A stretch of DNA of 64,000 nt from Labyrinthula sp. Ha (GCA_015227615.1 JAALGZ010000007.1:1736001-1800000); one strand, 5' to 3'. Counted from the first letter of the stretch, positions 50,516 through 62,956 are shown. A program made the numbers and translations. Notes: generated by a model from the letters alone, not told the origin.

Positions 50516-53500
50516 CACAGCTAGAAAGTAAAGCAGACAAAATCATGCACCATTTGCATGAAAAGACTTGCTTCTCAAAGTTCCATATCTTCTTGGATCT
50601 GCTTTTAATTTAACCAACGGAGTTTCATAGATACTCTGTAAGTTATTTATATATCAAAGACTACCTCCTTTGAAATCCGACTATTCTTCGACATTGTATT
50701 GCTTTCGACCACAGTCTTTGGTGTATTTACCGAGCTCTGAAAGGTGTCGTTTACAGGGGTAAGTTTGAACCGAATGTATTATTTTTCGAACACATGACTT
50801 GTCATCATTATGATTAAATACTGATGAAATCTGATACTTTGCTTTCCATATTTCGAAAGGAAGATTTCTAACGGATTTGGAACAAGGTTCTTTTTATTGG
50901 TACATAATAGCATATTTTCGTTCTTCAATAGTTATTGCAATCTTGAAGACTTTAAGATGAAGTTTCTCAAATAAATATTAAAGGTCCAGACGAAGACGAC
51001 ATAAGCTGGTTAAGCTTTTAATTGTAGATGATAAAACTCATACTTTGGAAAACAACTACTTGTTTTACTTTTAAACTTACTACCTCCATCAGAAGATCCA
51101 AGATGAAGATTGAACATAGAATAATAAAGTACCCCAATGGGATAATGTCGCTAAATCAAGTATAAGTATTAGACGATATTATACAAAAATGCAGGTAAAA
51201 AAGAAGCTTTTAATATGAATCAAACAATATTTTTGTATAATAAAAATGAATTTGTATAAACTCATTCGACTGTAAAAGGACTCCTCCAAGTAAATAAACA
51301 ACTGAAGAACCTTCTAGCATCGTTGGCCAATACAATTTCAAAATTGGCTCTAAAAAATAGAATAACAATAGAAAATATATTTTATAGGTACAATTTGAAT
51401 ACCTTATTGTGTTTAAAAGCTAGGTGCCTGAAAATCTTACCAGGATATTCTCTGGCACGTTTTTTTTTTGTAAATAGGGCAATCACCAACCTTTTCAGAA
51501 GAATCTACCAACTGGAAAACTGTTGATGGAGGTAGTCATTTTGATTTTGAAAACTAGATTTACGAAATGAGAATTTCTTTTTGCGAATTTTGTGCACAAT
51601 TATATTGCTGTTGATTGTTCTTGCTCTGCTGATTTGGAGATTTTGATACTCCGTTCTTTTCCCAGTCTAAGCAGTTGAACATCTTTTACACTGTGATGAG
51701 CCCGTATCCCACTCCTGCAAGTATTTTTTCGTTTTATATTACATTTAGGCTAAGGAAATTAGCTGCTGTTGCAAGAAATGGCAATAAGCACTAGGGTCTA
51801 ATTCAGAGACACTGTCCCACTCTGAGTATATTTTGCTGCTCTAAGAATTGAGGCTTCTATACGTGTTTGTGACAGCATATACAAATTCTATTAATAGCAA
51901 ATACCTAGGAGTTTAAATTCAAATTTCAGTCTAGAACTCGCCAATTTATTGAACTTTGAATTGCTGCAGATGATACTTGCAATAGATTCAGGGATAATAC
52001 TATTGTATAGTCATTCTCCATCAGTTTGCTATTTGCTCATGAATGTAGTTAAAATTTTTGGATATTCTATACCATCATTAAAAATAAGCCGTATCCTCAA
52101 ATATAAGAACTGGACAAACAGACAGAAATACTTCTTGGTAGGACTTCTACTTGAGAAGAATATTAACGAAGTAGAGCATTAAGAATATTATTTAATCCCG
52201 AAGTAAAGGCTACTAACAGTGACCATTGTTTATTTTGTAAATAATAATCATAACGCACAGATATTAAGATTGAATTATGATTAAGATCACTATATATTAC
52301 AAACATTTCTGCAGGTGTAGTCTTTTACATATTAACGCACTCCTGACTTTGTACCTAAACTAAGAACTTTTTCATATAGGAACGTTTCGTAAACTATAGT
52401 GGATCTATTGAGGCTCTAAGATTTTCTTGCTACGGAATGACCTTTGGTGAAACGATAGATATTCTTCTTCATTTCTAGCTAGATAGTGTAAATCTTATTA
52501 ATGCAAAATTCTGCATTTTTAAATATTTGGACTAGGACACTAGCTCAGTTTCGCATAGGTTCACAAAAAAAATTCTGCGAAATATGCCGATCGCCGAGTG
52601 AGCTTCAAAAAAAATAATGCAACTTCGGGCAATGCCAAAGAAACTTTGAATATCTAACTGAGTTGTTAAGGTTATGACATGCCCATAAGTTCTTTTCGAG
52701 CTGGTATCTAGCCGATGAAGATTGCGTTCCACATTTTGATAAAACCACAGATCATACAGGTGGACAAATAGATTTGTTTACCTGAGAAGAAGTGGTAATA
52801 TGAGCCTTTAAAGCTTGATCAGCTGATTACAGTGCATTATAGTGGGTATATATATTAAACAAGTATTTTTAACTTTTGTAGAGGTATTTTGATTGGCGAA
52901 TTATGTTGCTTGTTTACGTAGTCCTTGTTAGCCGTACTTACATCAATTTAGCTTCTATATTTAATATTCTAGCTCTCTACGGATAGTTTAGATATAATTA
53001 GTTGATTTACTTAGGGCTCTAGTGCTTTATTTCTTACATGCTGAGAGCTCTCACATATTAAATCACAAAGTTTAGGGTCGTTGATACAGTTACTAGTAAT
53101 CATAACTAGTACTTCGTTTTATTATTCTAAATATTCGTGGAAACTATAGCTACTGAACTACTTATTTCTGCTATATATATTAAATATGACGTACCAACGG
53201 GATTCTCCTGTAATCTCTCATACAGTTCCGTTAGTCACTGAGGCTTACTTGTATACCAAGTTGGTGTCACTGCTAAGATAAATCTAAACTCGCGATCCGT
53301 CGTTAGTTTGCAAGCTATTTCATTTACAAAAGTTTAACGCTTAAAAAATATTAAAAGCTTAGAAGATTACATAGAAATCGGCCATACGGTCCCTTAACCT
53401 ATATTTACGGATTCCTTGGGATTTTTTTTTAATTTTTCACAATATTCAAAATGCACATATCAGTCAAATCAAGAAAGCACATAATATGGATTGCATGAGA

Positions 53501-56500
53501 GTTGAGATTTTCATTTTCTAAATACTGGTTTTTCTAAAACACAATCTTTAATACTTACTTCCTAATTTCATGCCTTAATGATTCCCAAAAAATACATGCG
53601 GTATGAAATAATTTTGTCCTTTTCTTATCTTCTTTACACGTTATTCAATAAAAACCTAGATACTTAGTTTTATTTAGTCAAACTCTAGTCTCATTTTCAA
53701 GCCTTTCATACATGTGAATTTTATGACACGCTAAGAATATAATGTAAATATCGAAAGGGAAACCATTTTCTTACGTTCCAAAGAGTGTAGCAACTAGGTC
53801 CTTAAGAATCTTTTTTACTTAATCATAATAGCCATGTCAATTTATTGCACACTGGATCACCCAAGAATAATGTGATAACGTTATTCTATGATTGTTTTCT
53901 TCAAGAAAAGAGCAACTGTAACTCTGGATGCAAATGTTAAATATCTTCTCAAGATTTTATCTGATAGAACTAACATGTTTATATTCTGTGAAAATCTAGC
54001 AAATCTGTAGAAAATGTTCTGTGTAACCTTAAAATATTAAAAAAAAACGAAGATTTAAAGCCGTTAAGCCCAGATAACACCAAGAAAGTTTATACCTACA
54101 GATTTTTCTCATATTAAATCTCCTGGTTTGGCCTTTTAAAATCATAGTGTAAATATGTAAACCTAAAAATGCCTTTAGAATATCTGTGGCTTGATTCATG
54201 GGAGTGGTTCCACTTTATTTCTTTTTACTAAATCCTATGTGTGTGTTAGGTTTTGTTTTTGATTTATTCCAATTTAGTCAAAAAAATTTGCCACTATCTT
54301 TTTATTAAAAATCAATGATATGGACAAAACTGGTTTGGTTGGTTAATATTAATCAATTAATTATTGTTGCAAGGTGTGGTCATGTGCCTTTGGGCCACAT
54401 AACCTAGAAAATTTATTCGTAATTTCTGCATCGTATGAAACTTCCAGAACATGCCCATATGTTCACGAAGTAGTCTAGAATTAGGTTACTGCTTGGACAT
54501 ATGGTCTATTTTTTTAAGCTCTAAGTATAAAGCAAGAATGAGAGCAAAAATTATTTTTGGTATTTCGCCTACAGGAATCTGATCTAGTCCTGTACTGATA
54601 GTCAGTTGATGATCAGAGTAAATTATGAATCATTTGGATAGAATGAAAATTTCAACTCTCTAATTAGTATTCAGAGTCGAAGCAAGTATCAACTAACTTT
54701 TAATAAATTTGTTTAACCCTAATGCCTAAGCACGGTAAGCAAAATATTGAACTCACAAATGTCACCTTTTGAAAAAAGAAGAACCCATTAATGAATTGTA
54801 AATTTTAGATTTGTCTAGAGATTATGCCAACGCGTTACTATGTTTCACTATTACGAGTATGAACTTAGTATATCGCCTTATCAACCCATATCGAGATTAT
54901 CATATTCTGAGCCTTTGATCAATTCTAACAAATATCTTATGTTTCTTGAGTTTTAGAGAATGTAAATGACTTTACCAAAGTAATACCAAACTATGGAAAC
55001 TTGTACAACGAAATACCGATGAAGACATTTTTCGTATTCGACCCAAAGTTCTTCATCAGACTAGAATGCTGCTGGGAGTGTGAAGTTTTTTGAGAGTATT
55101 GTTCCTTTCCTCCAACACCTAGGCGTTAATATGTCTTAGCTTCTCTAACCATATAAAACCTAGAAGCCGAATAATATCGTATTCTTATTTTTTATTTCTA
55201 CACCAAAATTCTGTACATATTGCGGAGCCTTCACTTTTTTCTTATTTCTTTCTAAAATTTTGAAATATGGGTGTGTATGATCCATTAGATTTTATATATT
55301 CACATATGATGCCCTCATGGTAGCCTTTCAGAACTATATTCTAGGTAAGTGGCGGTTTTTCTGGAGTTTTGTATTACATTGTTTCGAGGTTGTTGTTCTC
55401 TAGTTTCCTGACGGAGACTAGCACACTGTGAAGCTCAGATGGTCCTAACAAAGTCTCAAAAGTGATATGGCGAAGGCTTTGCTCTCGATTATATATCCTG
55501 TGTTGATCTAAGACCGTTTTCTTAGTGTAATAAATATTATACATATCCCATTATTTCTTGAGGTATTGTATTAAAATGTATTCAAAATGCCCTTGAAGAG
55601 GGGCCCGAACTTATCCTTAGAGAGTGTCATATCCGGTTTTCATAATCATACATCGTTGACCAAATGTCTTAGATTGGAAAACAAATAGAGACCAGCCTAA
55701 TACGACTCCATGTACTTCTCAGGAATCTCGCCCAGTACATTAACAATTTCCTACAACGGGGGATGATACTAAGGTGAAAAAATGGAGCTGCTTTTGGAAG
55801 ATATGAGACATTACAAAGAAAAAACGACCCGGCAGTACTTGGTTAATTGCTTAGGTATCTGGTTCGTTCTACCCTCCTCAAAAAACCCCTTTATCTCGCT
55901 AAGCTAACGATATGCTATAAATGACTTTATGTAGACTAGGTAGGGTTTATGGTCGCTAAGACGGCAATAAATATAAGTAAAACCATCTACTCATTGTCAC
56001 GAACCAAGTTCGGAAACGTTATGGTTAATTCTTTTCTTTTCAATAACGTTTAAAAATTTAGAACTTTCTTCCTTTTTGGTCTTCAACAAGGCCTAGCTCA
56101 CAGAATATCTGATACAAGAAACATAATCGAAGCTCAGATTTAAGATAAGGCGAGCAAACATATATAGATGCTTCCAAAGCCCTTACTATAGCCTCGTATC
56201 AATTGTTACTTTGATTTCTCATTGCTGAAGACTTTTCTTAAATTCATCATGTTCTATCACTGAAACACACATTAAGAATTCACTTCATTGATTTTTTAAA
56301 ATAGAATTTATTTCAACTGCATAAGATTACAATGATCTAAATACCATGTTGGTTCAATTGATGAGTCTTCTCTGCTTTGTTAACTAGTTAGTGGTTTTCT
56401 AAAAAATTAAAAGTATTAACTACTGAGCTGATCTAAGTAAATGTTCCTAAAAGCAACAAATAATCAGTTTTGAAGTTAGTGCAGTGGAAAATTATCTGGT

Positions 56501-57478
56501 AGGTTATATCATAACCCATTTTATTTCCCGTGGTTTGTTTTTTATTCACTCAAGGATCTTTTCCTCGTATTTTTGGGGTGACAGCTGCTGTGTTTTGAGT
56601 TTTAGCACAAAGAAAAGGAAACTATAGTGAATAGTACAAAGAGACAGAGCTTGAATCTAGATCAGATTTCTTATCAGAATAGTATTTCTTTCTTTTTACC
56701 GAAATCTCTTGTTGAAAAGTATCGTTAAAATGTTAATGTAACTAAACGGAAAATTTTGTTAGCTTTCTTCGGACAGGAGACCATGTAATGAATCCACTAT
56801 GTGGAATACAATATTTCTATGCCTGGTTACCGGTTAGATAATTGTTGGCTGTTAAACGTATCAAAGAAAGGAAAAAAAGCAAAGTAAGTATTAATTACTT
56901 GAAGCATAATGCCCGAGATCATGATAGAGCAGATTATGCAAAGAATAAGACCTGAAGTAGAATGATCTAGATATTTTCAATATATAGAACAACAGCAAAA
57001 ACTGGTTTTCTTGTTGTCCAGCCGTGGAGATCTAGAGAACCATCCTCTATACTTTCTTCTGAAAAAAGAAATCGAATGGGATATCCAAAGAAAGTTTTAA
57101 TTATCAAAGTATATTCAGAATAGTATTAAAGGACACTATTTACATTGTGGAAGACTAACTGGAGGTAATCTAAACTGTTGTCTCCAAATTATTGATGAGC
57201 ACCCTGCTCAGACACCAGATTTCCCCTTTCCTTCTGCTCAAGTAAAAACGTAAGGAAATATTTAATGGTTTACTTAACTTAAGACAATCAGTTTCACTCC
57301 CTGAACTAGATCATTATATGAACAGTAAATATTATAAATTCCTTCAAAAAGTCAAGAATCCTGAATATAAGGTTTATAAAAGAGAGTAAAAAATACACTG
57401 GTGGTATTGTGCAAACTGTAGTTATCATAGTTGCTGTACAAGGTTGTACCCTTAGTTCAAGAAAGGTAATAAGTTCTT
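50516..57478. other. Seven-kilobase gene-poor stretch
   Basis: No gene is recognised. A 77-codon frame at 51949-52182 has no known motif. Near 54990-55080 a short plus-strand run reads like protein (LVQRNTDEDIFRIRPKVLHQ) but is isolated. A dispersed repeat copy lies at 54340-54720. The rest is AT-rich with stops in all frames. Confidence 0.4.
54340..54720. repeat. Dispersed repeat, copy 2
   Basis: Colinear but diverged relative of 28490-28950; shared blocks include GGGCCA, TTTCTGCA..GTATGAAA and TGAT..TCAGTTGAT. No ends or coding capacity found. Confidence 0.4.
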
Positions 57479-58382
57479 ATGTCTCAAGAATTGGAAGATA
57501 AACAATGCAACGCTTCTTTGGGGAAGCTTGATGGAACCGATTGGTGTAATCGCTGCAATAAACAATTTAAGACAGGAAGCAGAATACAAATTCACAGTTA
57601 ATGAAGATGGGTTGTATCCTTCAGAGTATTTATTGGAAAATTTTATTCAAATGGAGAGAACTATTCAGAAGTTCAAAGGGATCAAGTTAAGATTCTCGAA
57701 GAATTGCACAGATTGGGCTGTAGACTTGAAGCTTCACTCGATGGACTGATTGTTGTACCTCAGTGGCTGTTATAGTTGTTTTAGGATAGGTACTTAGGTT
57801 GGATTTGACCGTTAGCCTATTACACACTGTTCGTTTTAATACTTGTTTTGTTGATATAAAAGAAAACAAAGGAACACACACAGAAAGTTCGAGGCTTTAT
57901 TTTGACCCTTTAATCTTTAATATAAGATATGATACTTGCCTCTAAGTTCAGATACAACACTGATTGAGTATGAAAACGGGGATTTTTAACTCTTGGAAAT
58001 AAATAATCCTTGTCCATTTTATTTGAAGATAGGAAAAATTTTGGAGAGGCATGTTGATGATACGTTTACCGGGGAGTTTCCTGGCTGGAATATGCCACAA
58101 GTGCAAATGGAAAAGTTCTATGTTGGGAAGAATAGTACTTTCTTCATTAACCTGACCGATGAACATGGCGCGAAGGTATATCGCATAAAAAGGGATGATG
58201 TGTTCATTCTAAGAATACTGCAAATTTTGTTAGAACCCTACTCTAAATATATTTCTATGGGTGCCATATCAGGTAAGAATTGGTACTAAAGTTCTGTGAC
58301 AGGACAAAAGGTACTTCTAAAACTACAACGTATGAAGGAATTAGAAAAGGGGAGACTGTATTTGAAACTATTGATAGTTTGA
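57479..58382 (+). pseudogene. Split or decayed gene of unknown function
   Basis: Several protein-like open stretches follow one another. The first starts at ATG 57479 and another at ATG 57531; they overlap in different frames. A longer stretch, open from about 57960 to 58270 (98 codons from 57993), includes YVGKNSTFFINLTDEHGAK and ends at a good donor, GTAAGA; a GT-AG intron of 30 nt (58273-58302) with an internal TACTAA would join it to 58303-58382. That intron has the size usual here. The upstream pieces do not join cleanly, so this is either a multi-exon gene I cannot fully resolve or a pseudogene. No family is recognised. Confidence 0.4.
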
Positions 58383-58953
58383 AAGAAAATGATGTATGTA
58401 TATATATATATATGAGTTCAACGAAGAAGGAATATTTTTTGTAGATCAAAAAACGAAAACCAGTACATATTATAATTTATTTTTCGTTTTCCCTGACTTT
58501 TGATAGGTATTTGGATCAACTTCTCTTTTATCACAATTAACTTTTCCTCAATGTTAGTTCAATGGAATATGAAAGAAAGTGAACATGTTTTGTATATTTC
58601 TATTTCTGTTTACAGTTCCCTTATCCCAGGAAATGCATTTGTATTAACTTATATCCAGGCACAAATATATATTCCCTATGTTTAGGTAAGAAGGAAGAAA
58701 CGTACTAAAGTATGCGCTAAACCCTACCTGTATATTCTTTCTACAGAACTCAAGAATTTTTTTTACAATGATTGCTCTTTCTATAATTTTACCCAAAATA
58801 TAACAGATTTGTGCTTTTACTCGTTCAGTTTGTATAATAATATTATTTAAATAGTGTGTATTGCAGTTTTTTAAGTGTGTATTTTCGGTTCAAAAAGTGT
58901 TTTTCTACCGATTCTTTTTCGGTCATACTATAATAACAAACTCAAGTATAAAT

Positions 58954-59451
58954 ATGAAGTATGAGAAGTTTGTTGAATATGCAGGAACTACAGCATTTGT
59001 TGGTGGGTTAGTGACAGATAAAACTTTCACAAAGTTATATGTTGAGAATATTGAACTTTCTGAAGCTTCTAGAAAGCAGGTTGAAGAAAGACTGAGAGCT
59101 GGGTCGTTCTCAGGAGTTATATTTTCAAAGAGAGAGAGGTTAGGAAAGTTTGATAAACTCAAGAGACTCTTTAAAGGACTTGGACAGCGTTTCAGGTTCA
59201 GAAAAGTTGACACTGTGAAGGAAGAAAACTATGGGCAGGATGTAGAGCAAACAGCTTGGAGAGTTCGAAGAAATTCTTTTGTTTCGGTGAGCAGTGATGA
59301 AGATGCTCAAATGCACATCAAGGTAGAGAAGAAACTCAATGAGTTTATTGAGCTCAGTAGAAGTGCATGTGCCGAAGACAAGCTGTTTCTTGAAGTATTA
59401 GTTAGATCCTACGAAGATGACGTAGATGTAGCTAGCGTTAGATGTCTATAG
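58954..59451 (+). CDS. Hypothetical protein, intact copy B of the inverted duplication
   Basis: The ATG at 58954 opens 165 residues without an intron. The frame is open further upstream but without ATG. The N-terminal third (KYEKFVEYAGTTAFVGGLVT) may form a small domain; a basic stretch (KLKRLFKGLGQRFRFRK) follows, then a helical acidic C-terminus. No membrane segment or known family. The gene with its flanks (58768-59506) is duplicated in inverted orientation at 5941-6685; protein and flanking sequence are nearly identical, so the duplication is recent. The duplicated unit begins near ATTGCTCTTTCT and ends near AGAAAGCAATATTG, which are roughly inverted copies of each other, a weak hint that the unit moved as a mobile element. 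Confidence 0.65.
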   Translation: MKYEKFVEYAGTTAFVGGLVTDKTFTKLYVENIELSEASRKQVEERLRAGSFSGVIFSKRERLGKFDKLKRLFKGLGQRFRFRKVDTVKEENYGQDVEQTAWRVRRNSFVSVSSDEDAQMHIKVEKKLNEFIELSRSACAEDKLFLEVLVRSYEDDVDVASVRCL

Positions 59452-59892
59452 TTTTCTAAGCACTAAACCCAAACAACAAAAAAAGAAAGCAATATTGTCT
59501 TCTAGCTCTTCAACAATCCCATGAAAACATCTAACAATCATCTTGCTTAAGAGAAAGTCAATTTGTATACACATGGTACGAACACTAGATATATAGTGTG
59601 CATGGAATATGCCGAGCTTTGAGCAGATTTCATTCAAAATAAGAACCTTATGAGTACATCCCAAGTTCCCGAAAAAGGCAAACCAAAACTCGTAGTGCAC
59701 TTCCCCTAAGAACTTATGCGTAAGAATTGATTTATCCATCTTGACTTGAAACTTTGCTTTCAAAATTATTTCTGTAGAACGAAACCTATCACAAAATCCG
59801 AGCCAGTTCACAAAGGAACCTGACAATAGGCTTAGCAACATTGTGGTAATAGCAAACCCTAAAAAGCAAGCACTGCATCCTGCATTTCCCAC
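59446..59892 (-). CDS. Possible membrane-protein reading frame, uncertain
   Basis: An open frame of 148 codons starts at GTG (first ATG at codon 18) and ends inside the 3' flank of copy B. It has hydrophobic stretches at both ends (FAITTMLLSLLSG and IAFFFCCLGLVL). The last codons are conserved in frame in the flank of copy A, but that may simply reflect the duplication. It could be a real small gene, a 3' exon, or chance. Confidence 0.25.
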   Translation of the reverse strand: MGNAGCSACFLGFAITTMLLSLLSGSFVNWLGFCDRFRSTEIILKAKFQVKMDKSILTHKFLGEVHYEFWFAFFGNLGCTHKVLILNEICSKLGIFHAHYISSVRTMCIQIDFLLSKMIVRCFHGIVEELEDNIAFFFCCLGLVLRKL

Positions 59893-59941
59893 TTTCAGAT
59901 CCCTTGTACCTCAGTGGGGCCCTGTAGAAACTGAAAGTTTT

Positions 59942-60832
59942 TCACCGCATCCACACTCTACTGTTGGTCTGTTCATCAATTGGATGGTACCAATCAGGCA
60001 AACTACTAGCCGACGGGTCATATCTATAGTTCACTAATATTTCTTCTCCACTTTTAATGGGCTGCGTAGCAACTAATGCAATGGTAGGGACTATATTTTT
60101 ACTCAAATCCGAATAGGTTTCCAAACCGATAGAGTTGAAAAAAGTTGGAGCCTCTAGATAATAGTTTAACACATCTTTGGTTTCAAGAACACTGGGAGAG
60201 CTTTCCAAAAGAGAGGTCAGCGACTTAATCTTTTCAACAAATGGATCTTCTGCATCTTCCTGCCGCACTTGTTGATTAACTTTTACATCATAAGGGAGAA
60301 TCATGCAATTAGGTGTTCCACCTTTCGCCGGATGATTTGCAAAATGTGCTGTGTAAAACTTGTTATATCTTTCCACATATTCATCAGCTAAAATGACACA
60401 CTTGTCATACCGCTGAACTTTATGCAAACTCGTTGAAATTTCATTTTCTTCTGTGTCTCCAGAGAACAGTTTGAACACCCTAAACGGGAGGTAAATCTTC
60501 CCAGGATACAGGCTAATCACATCCCCAACATCAAACCCACATTTTCCAGAAAACAACCCATTCCCAGCAGCTGGATGTGGAATCAAACTAGTTTTAACCT
60601 CAGTTGGTTTTGAAACGTTTTTCATTCTTTCAATCTGACCACTGATCAGCTCTTGCACTTGCTTGTAGCTCGTACTATATTCTGTTTCTGATATATAAGA
60701 AAGCAATGATTCATTATGTTTTGCGGTGTTAGCCTGAGGTTTATTGAGAAAGAATAAGCCTTGCACTAAATCAACATGAAATTGTGTCAATCGTTTCTTG
60801 TTGTTCAACAGACTAGATATTAACTGTTTCAT
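59942..60832 (-). CDS. SET-domain protein, SETD9-like
   Basis: One exon of 296 residues from ATG 60832. The N-terminal 100 residues are helical. The SET domain follows, with GNGLFSGKCGFDVGDVISLY, then FANHPAKGGTPNC, which corresponds to the NH..PNC motif that binds S-adenosylmethionine, and GEEILVNYRYD, which corresponds to the C-terminal GEEL..DY motif. The SLYPG element recalls human SETD9. It should be a protein-lysine methyltransferase or a degenerate relative; the substrate is unknown. No pre-SET or post-SET cysteine cluster is present within the frame. It is divergent from Sec63 with a short shared 5' region. An alternative start is the Met near residue 70, but that would remove conserved-looking helix. 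Confidence 0.8.
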   Translation of the reverse strand: MKQLISSLLNNKKRLTQFHVDLVQGLFFLNKPQANTAKHNESLLSYISETEYSTSYKQVQELISGQIERMKNVSKPTEVKTSLIPHPAAGNGLFSGKCGFDVGDVISLYPGKIYLPFRVFKLFSGDTEENEISTSLHKVQRYDKCVILADEYVERYNKFYTAHFANHPAKGGTPNCMILPYDVKVNQQVRQEDAEDPFVEKIKSLTSLLESSPSVLETKDVLNYYLEAPTFFNSIGLETYSDLSKNIVPTIALVATQPIKSGEEILVNYRYDPSASSLPDWYHPIDEQTNSRVWMR

Positions 60833-60969
60833 TGAGAAAGATGAACAACAAACCGATATTTTGCCCAAAATCATTATTAAAAGAAACAGGAAAACTTCCA
60901 ATTAAAGCAAAGTTTATTCCAGTTGTCGCAAAGGACTCCAATAGATCTGCTCTAATATATAACACTGAG
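60833..60969. promoter_or_regulatory. Short shared 5' region of the SET and Sec63 genes
   Basis: The two genes diverge with 137 bp between the favoured start codons, so both promoters must lie here or overlap coding sequence. An in-frame ATG at 60841 would extend Sec63 to within 8 bp of the SET start; family alignment favours ATG 60970. No TATA-like or other motif is certain. Confidence 0.4.
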
Positions 60970-62956
60970 ATGGGGTTGGAATACGATGATTCTGCATTTA
61001 ATTTCTTCCTTCTTGCTCTTTTGAGCTTGGTTACCATTGTAGTGAGCCTTAACGTTTTTTGCTCAAGCTCGGCCTCTTCGGACGCACTTATCGATGCTTT
61101 CCCAGTAGAAACGAATATACAAGCGACGCGTGAAAAACCAAAAGCTTTCACTTTCTATGATAAACCTAGTGAGAAAAAGGGTTCGTTTATCTCTTTCAAG
61201 AAAGGCGTTTTGTTCGTTTTGTATCTCCTTTTGGCAATTCTGTTGCAGAAAGTCTTAACCCAAGAAAGTGATTTATCTGGGTTCGACCCTTTTGAAATCC
61301 TAGATATTCCCACTACAGCAACAGATAAAGAAATTAAAAAGAAATATCGTAAGTTATCAATAAAATGGCATCCAGATCAATGGGTGAAGCACTCTCCAGC
61401 TGAACAATCGATAGCTGAGGCAATGTTTATGAAAATTGCAAGGGCAAATGCTGCTCTTACAGATCCTGTCTCACGTGAGAACTACAGAAAATATGGGAAT
61501 CCAGATGGTCCTCAAAATTTAGAAGTATCTTTGGGACTCCCATCATTCCTCTTGGAAAAGAGAAACCAGAACGTAGTGCTGTTAGTATATATTCTGGTTA
61601 TCGTTATCCTAATGCCAACTGGTGTTTACCTGTATTATTCACGAAGTAAACAATACAGTGACAAGAATATTCTAAATGATACTTACCAAGTGTATGCATA
61701 CTTGCTTAATCCACAGGTGCCGCCTCGGGCTATGCTGCAAATTTTGGCGCTTAGCGCTGAATTTCGAAAAGATCCTTTAATTGCTGAAATTGCACTAAAA
61801 GATGACTTAGTGAAGAAGTTGAAAAATTTGGCAAAGCTTAAGTCTCCAGCACAAATGTCCGCGTTATTCAAGAAATTTCCGAAGTGCGAAATTGTTGCTT
61901 ATATTTTGGCAATTTATTGTAGCAAAACCGTTTTAAAGGATGAGTTTCAGGGTTTAGGACCTTTGGTTCAGAAAGCTTTGAAAATGATTTTGAACAAGAG
62001 TTTGCACTTAATAACTGCCATGGAAGAGTTAGCCAAAATGAGACGATCCTGGTTTCTCCTGACTAAAGTTATTTTCTTTCGATCTCGCCTTATTCAAGGC
62101 GTTGACCCCGTTGATTCAAGTTTCTTACCAATGTTAACTAATAATGGAGAACTACTAAAGAAGCTTTCTAATTTTCAAAGAGTAGCCAAGTTTCAAAGTT
62201 TGACTGATTTCAGATACCTCCTCGAGAAGCATGATGTTTCGAAATCCAAGATTGGTAGATTTCTGCTTTTTTATTACTTTAGGATTGCTACAAGATGAAA
62301 AACAGGGACTGCTCCAGTTAACGGACCCCAAAAACGGGATAAGAGAGCCTGAGATTTTTGCAGAAATTGGATGTATGGATGACATAGATGAATCTGGAAA
62401 GGTTATCTTTGACAAAAAGTGTGGTATTCAAGATGTAGTAACTGTTTATGTTGTTATCTCTTATCTTGGTCTTAATACCTTGAAAGAAGTTGAAGAGGCT
62501 GATAACAAAAAAACTGCTCTTCAAAGGAAGGAGAAATCTCCTGTTCTTGTAACTGCTCCGTTTTTTCCGTCATGGTTGAAGGAAAGTTTTTCACTTTCAC
62601 TTGGCATAACAAATAATCCAAATGCCCTACTGGCTGTAAGTGACATTATTGTTGAGTCTAATATTGTTAAAACAAAGCTACAGTTTAAACCTGACTTAAG
62701 AAAGCCTGGGAAGTACAAGTTTGATCTCTTGGTCACCAGTAAAGTTTACGTTGGCATGCTCAAAAAAATAACCCTTACTTTGGATGCGGTTAAACAAGAA
62801 GACGTCGAGAAGCTGCAATTTCATGCTGAGGATCTTGAGACAAAAAAAGAGCCCGGAATCTTTGATGTGCTTTATGATCAAGGAATTGAATCTGATTCAG
62901 ATTTTGAAACAGACGAGGATGAAGCTAAACCAAAAGCGGGTGTGAAAAAGAGCTAG
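60970..62956 (+). CDS. SEC63: Sec63, ER translocon J-domain protein
   Basis: Sec63 recruits the lumenal Hsp70 BiP to the Sec61 channel for protein import. Exons 60970-62254 and 62283-62956 join across a 28-nt intron (GTAGAT...ACTTTAG); the split codon gives Gly and restores the frame, for 652 residues. ATG 60970 is chosen because GLEYDDSAFNFF aligns with the usual N-terminus just before the first helix (about 9-29). A second helix (about 79-95) precedes the lumenal J domain (about 106-175) with HPD at 134-136 and FGNPDG-like KYGNPDGPQ after it; a third helix is at about 201-222. The cytosolic Sec63/Brl domain follows, and the acidic tail (ESDSDFETDEDEAK) is as in homologues, where it contacts Sec62. 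Confidence 0.95.
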
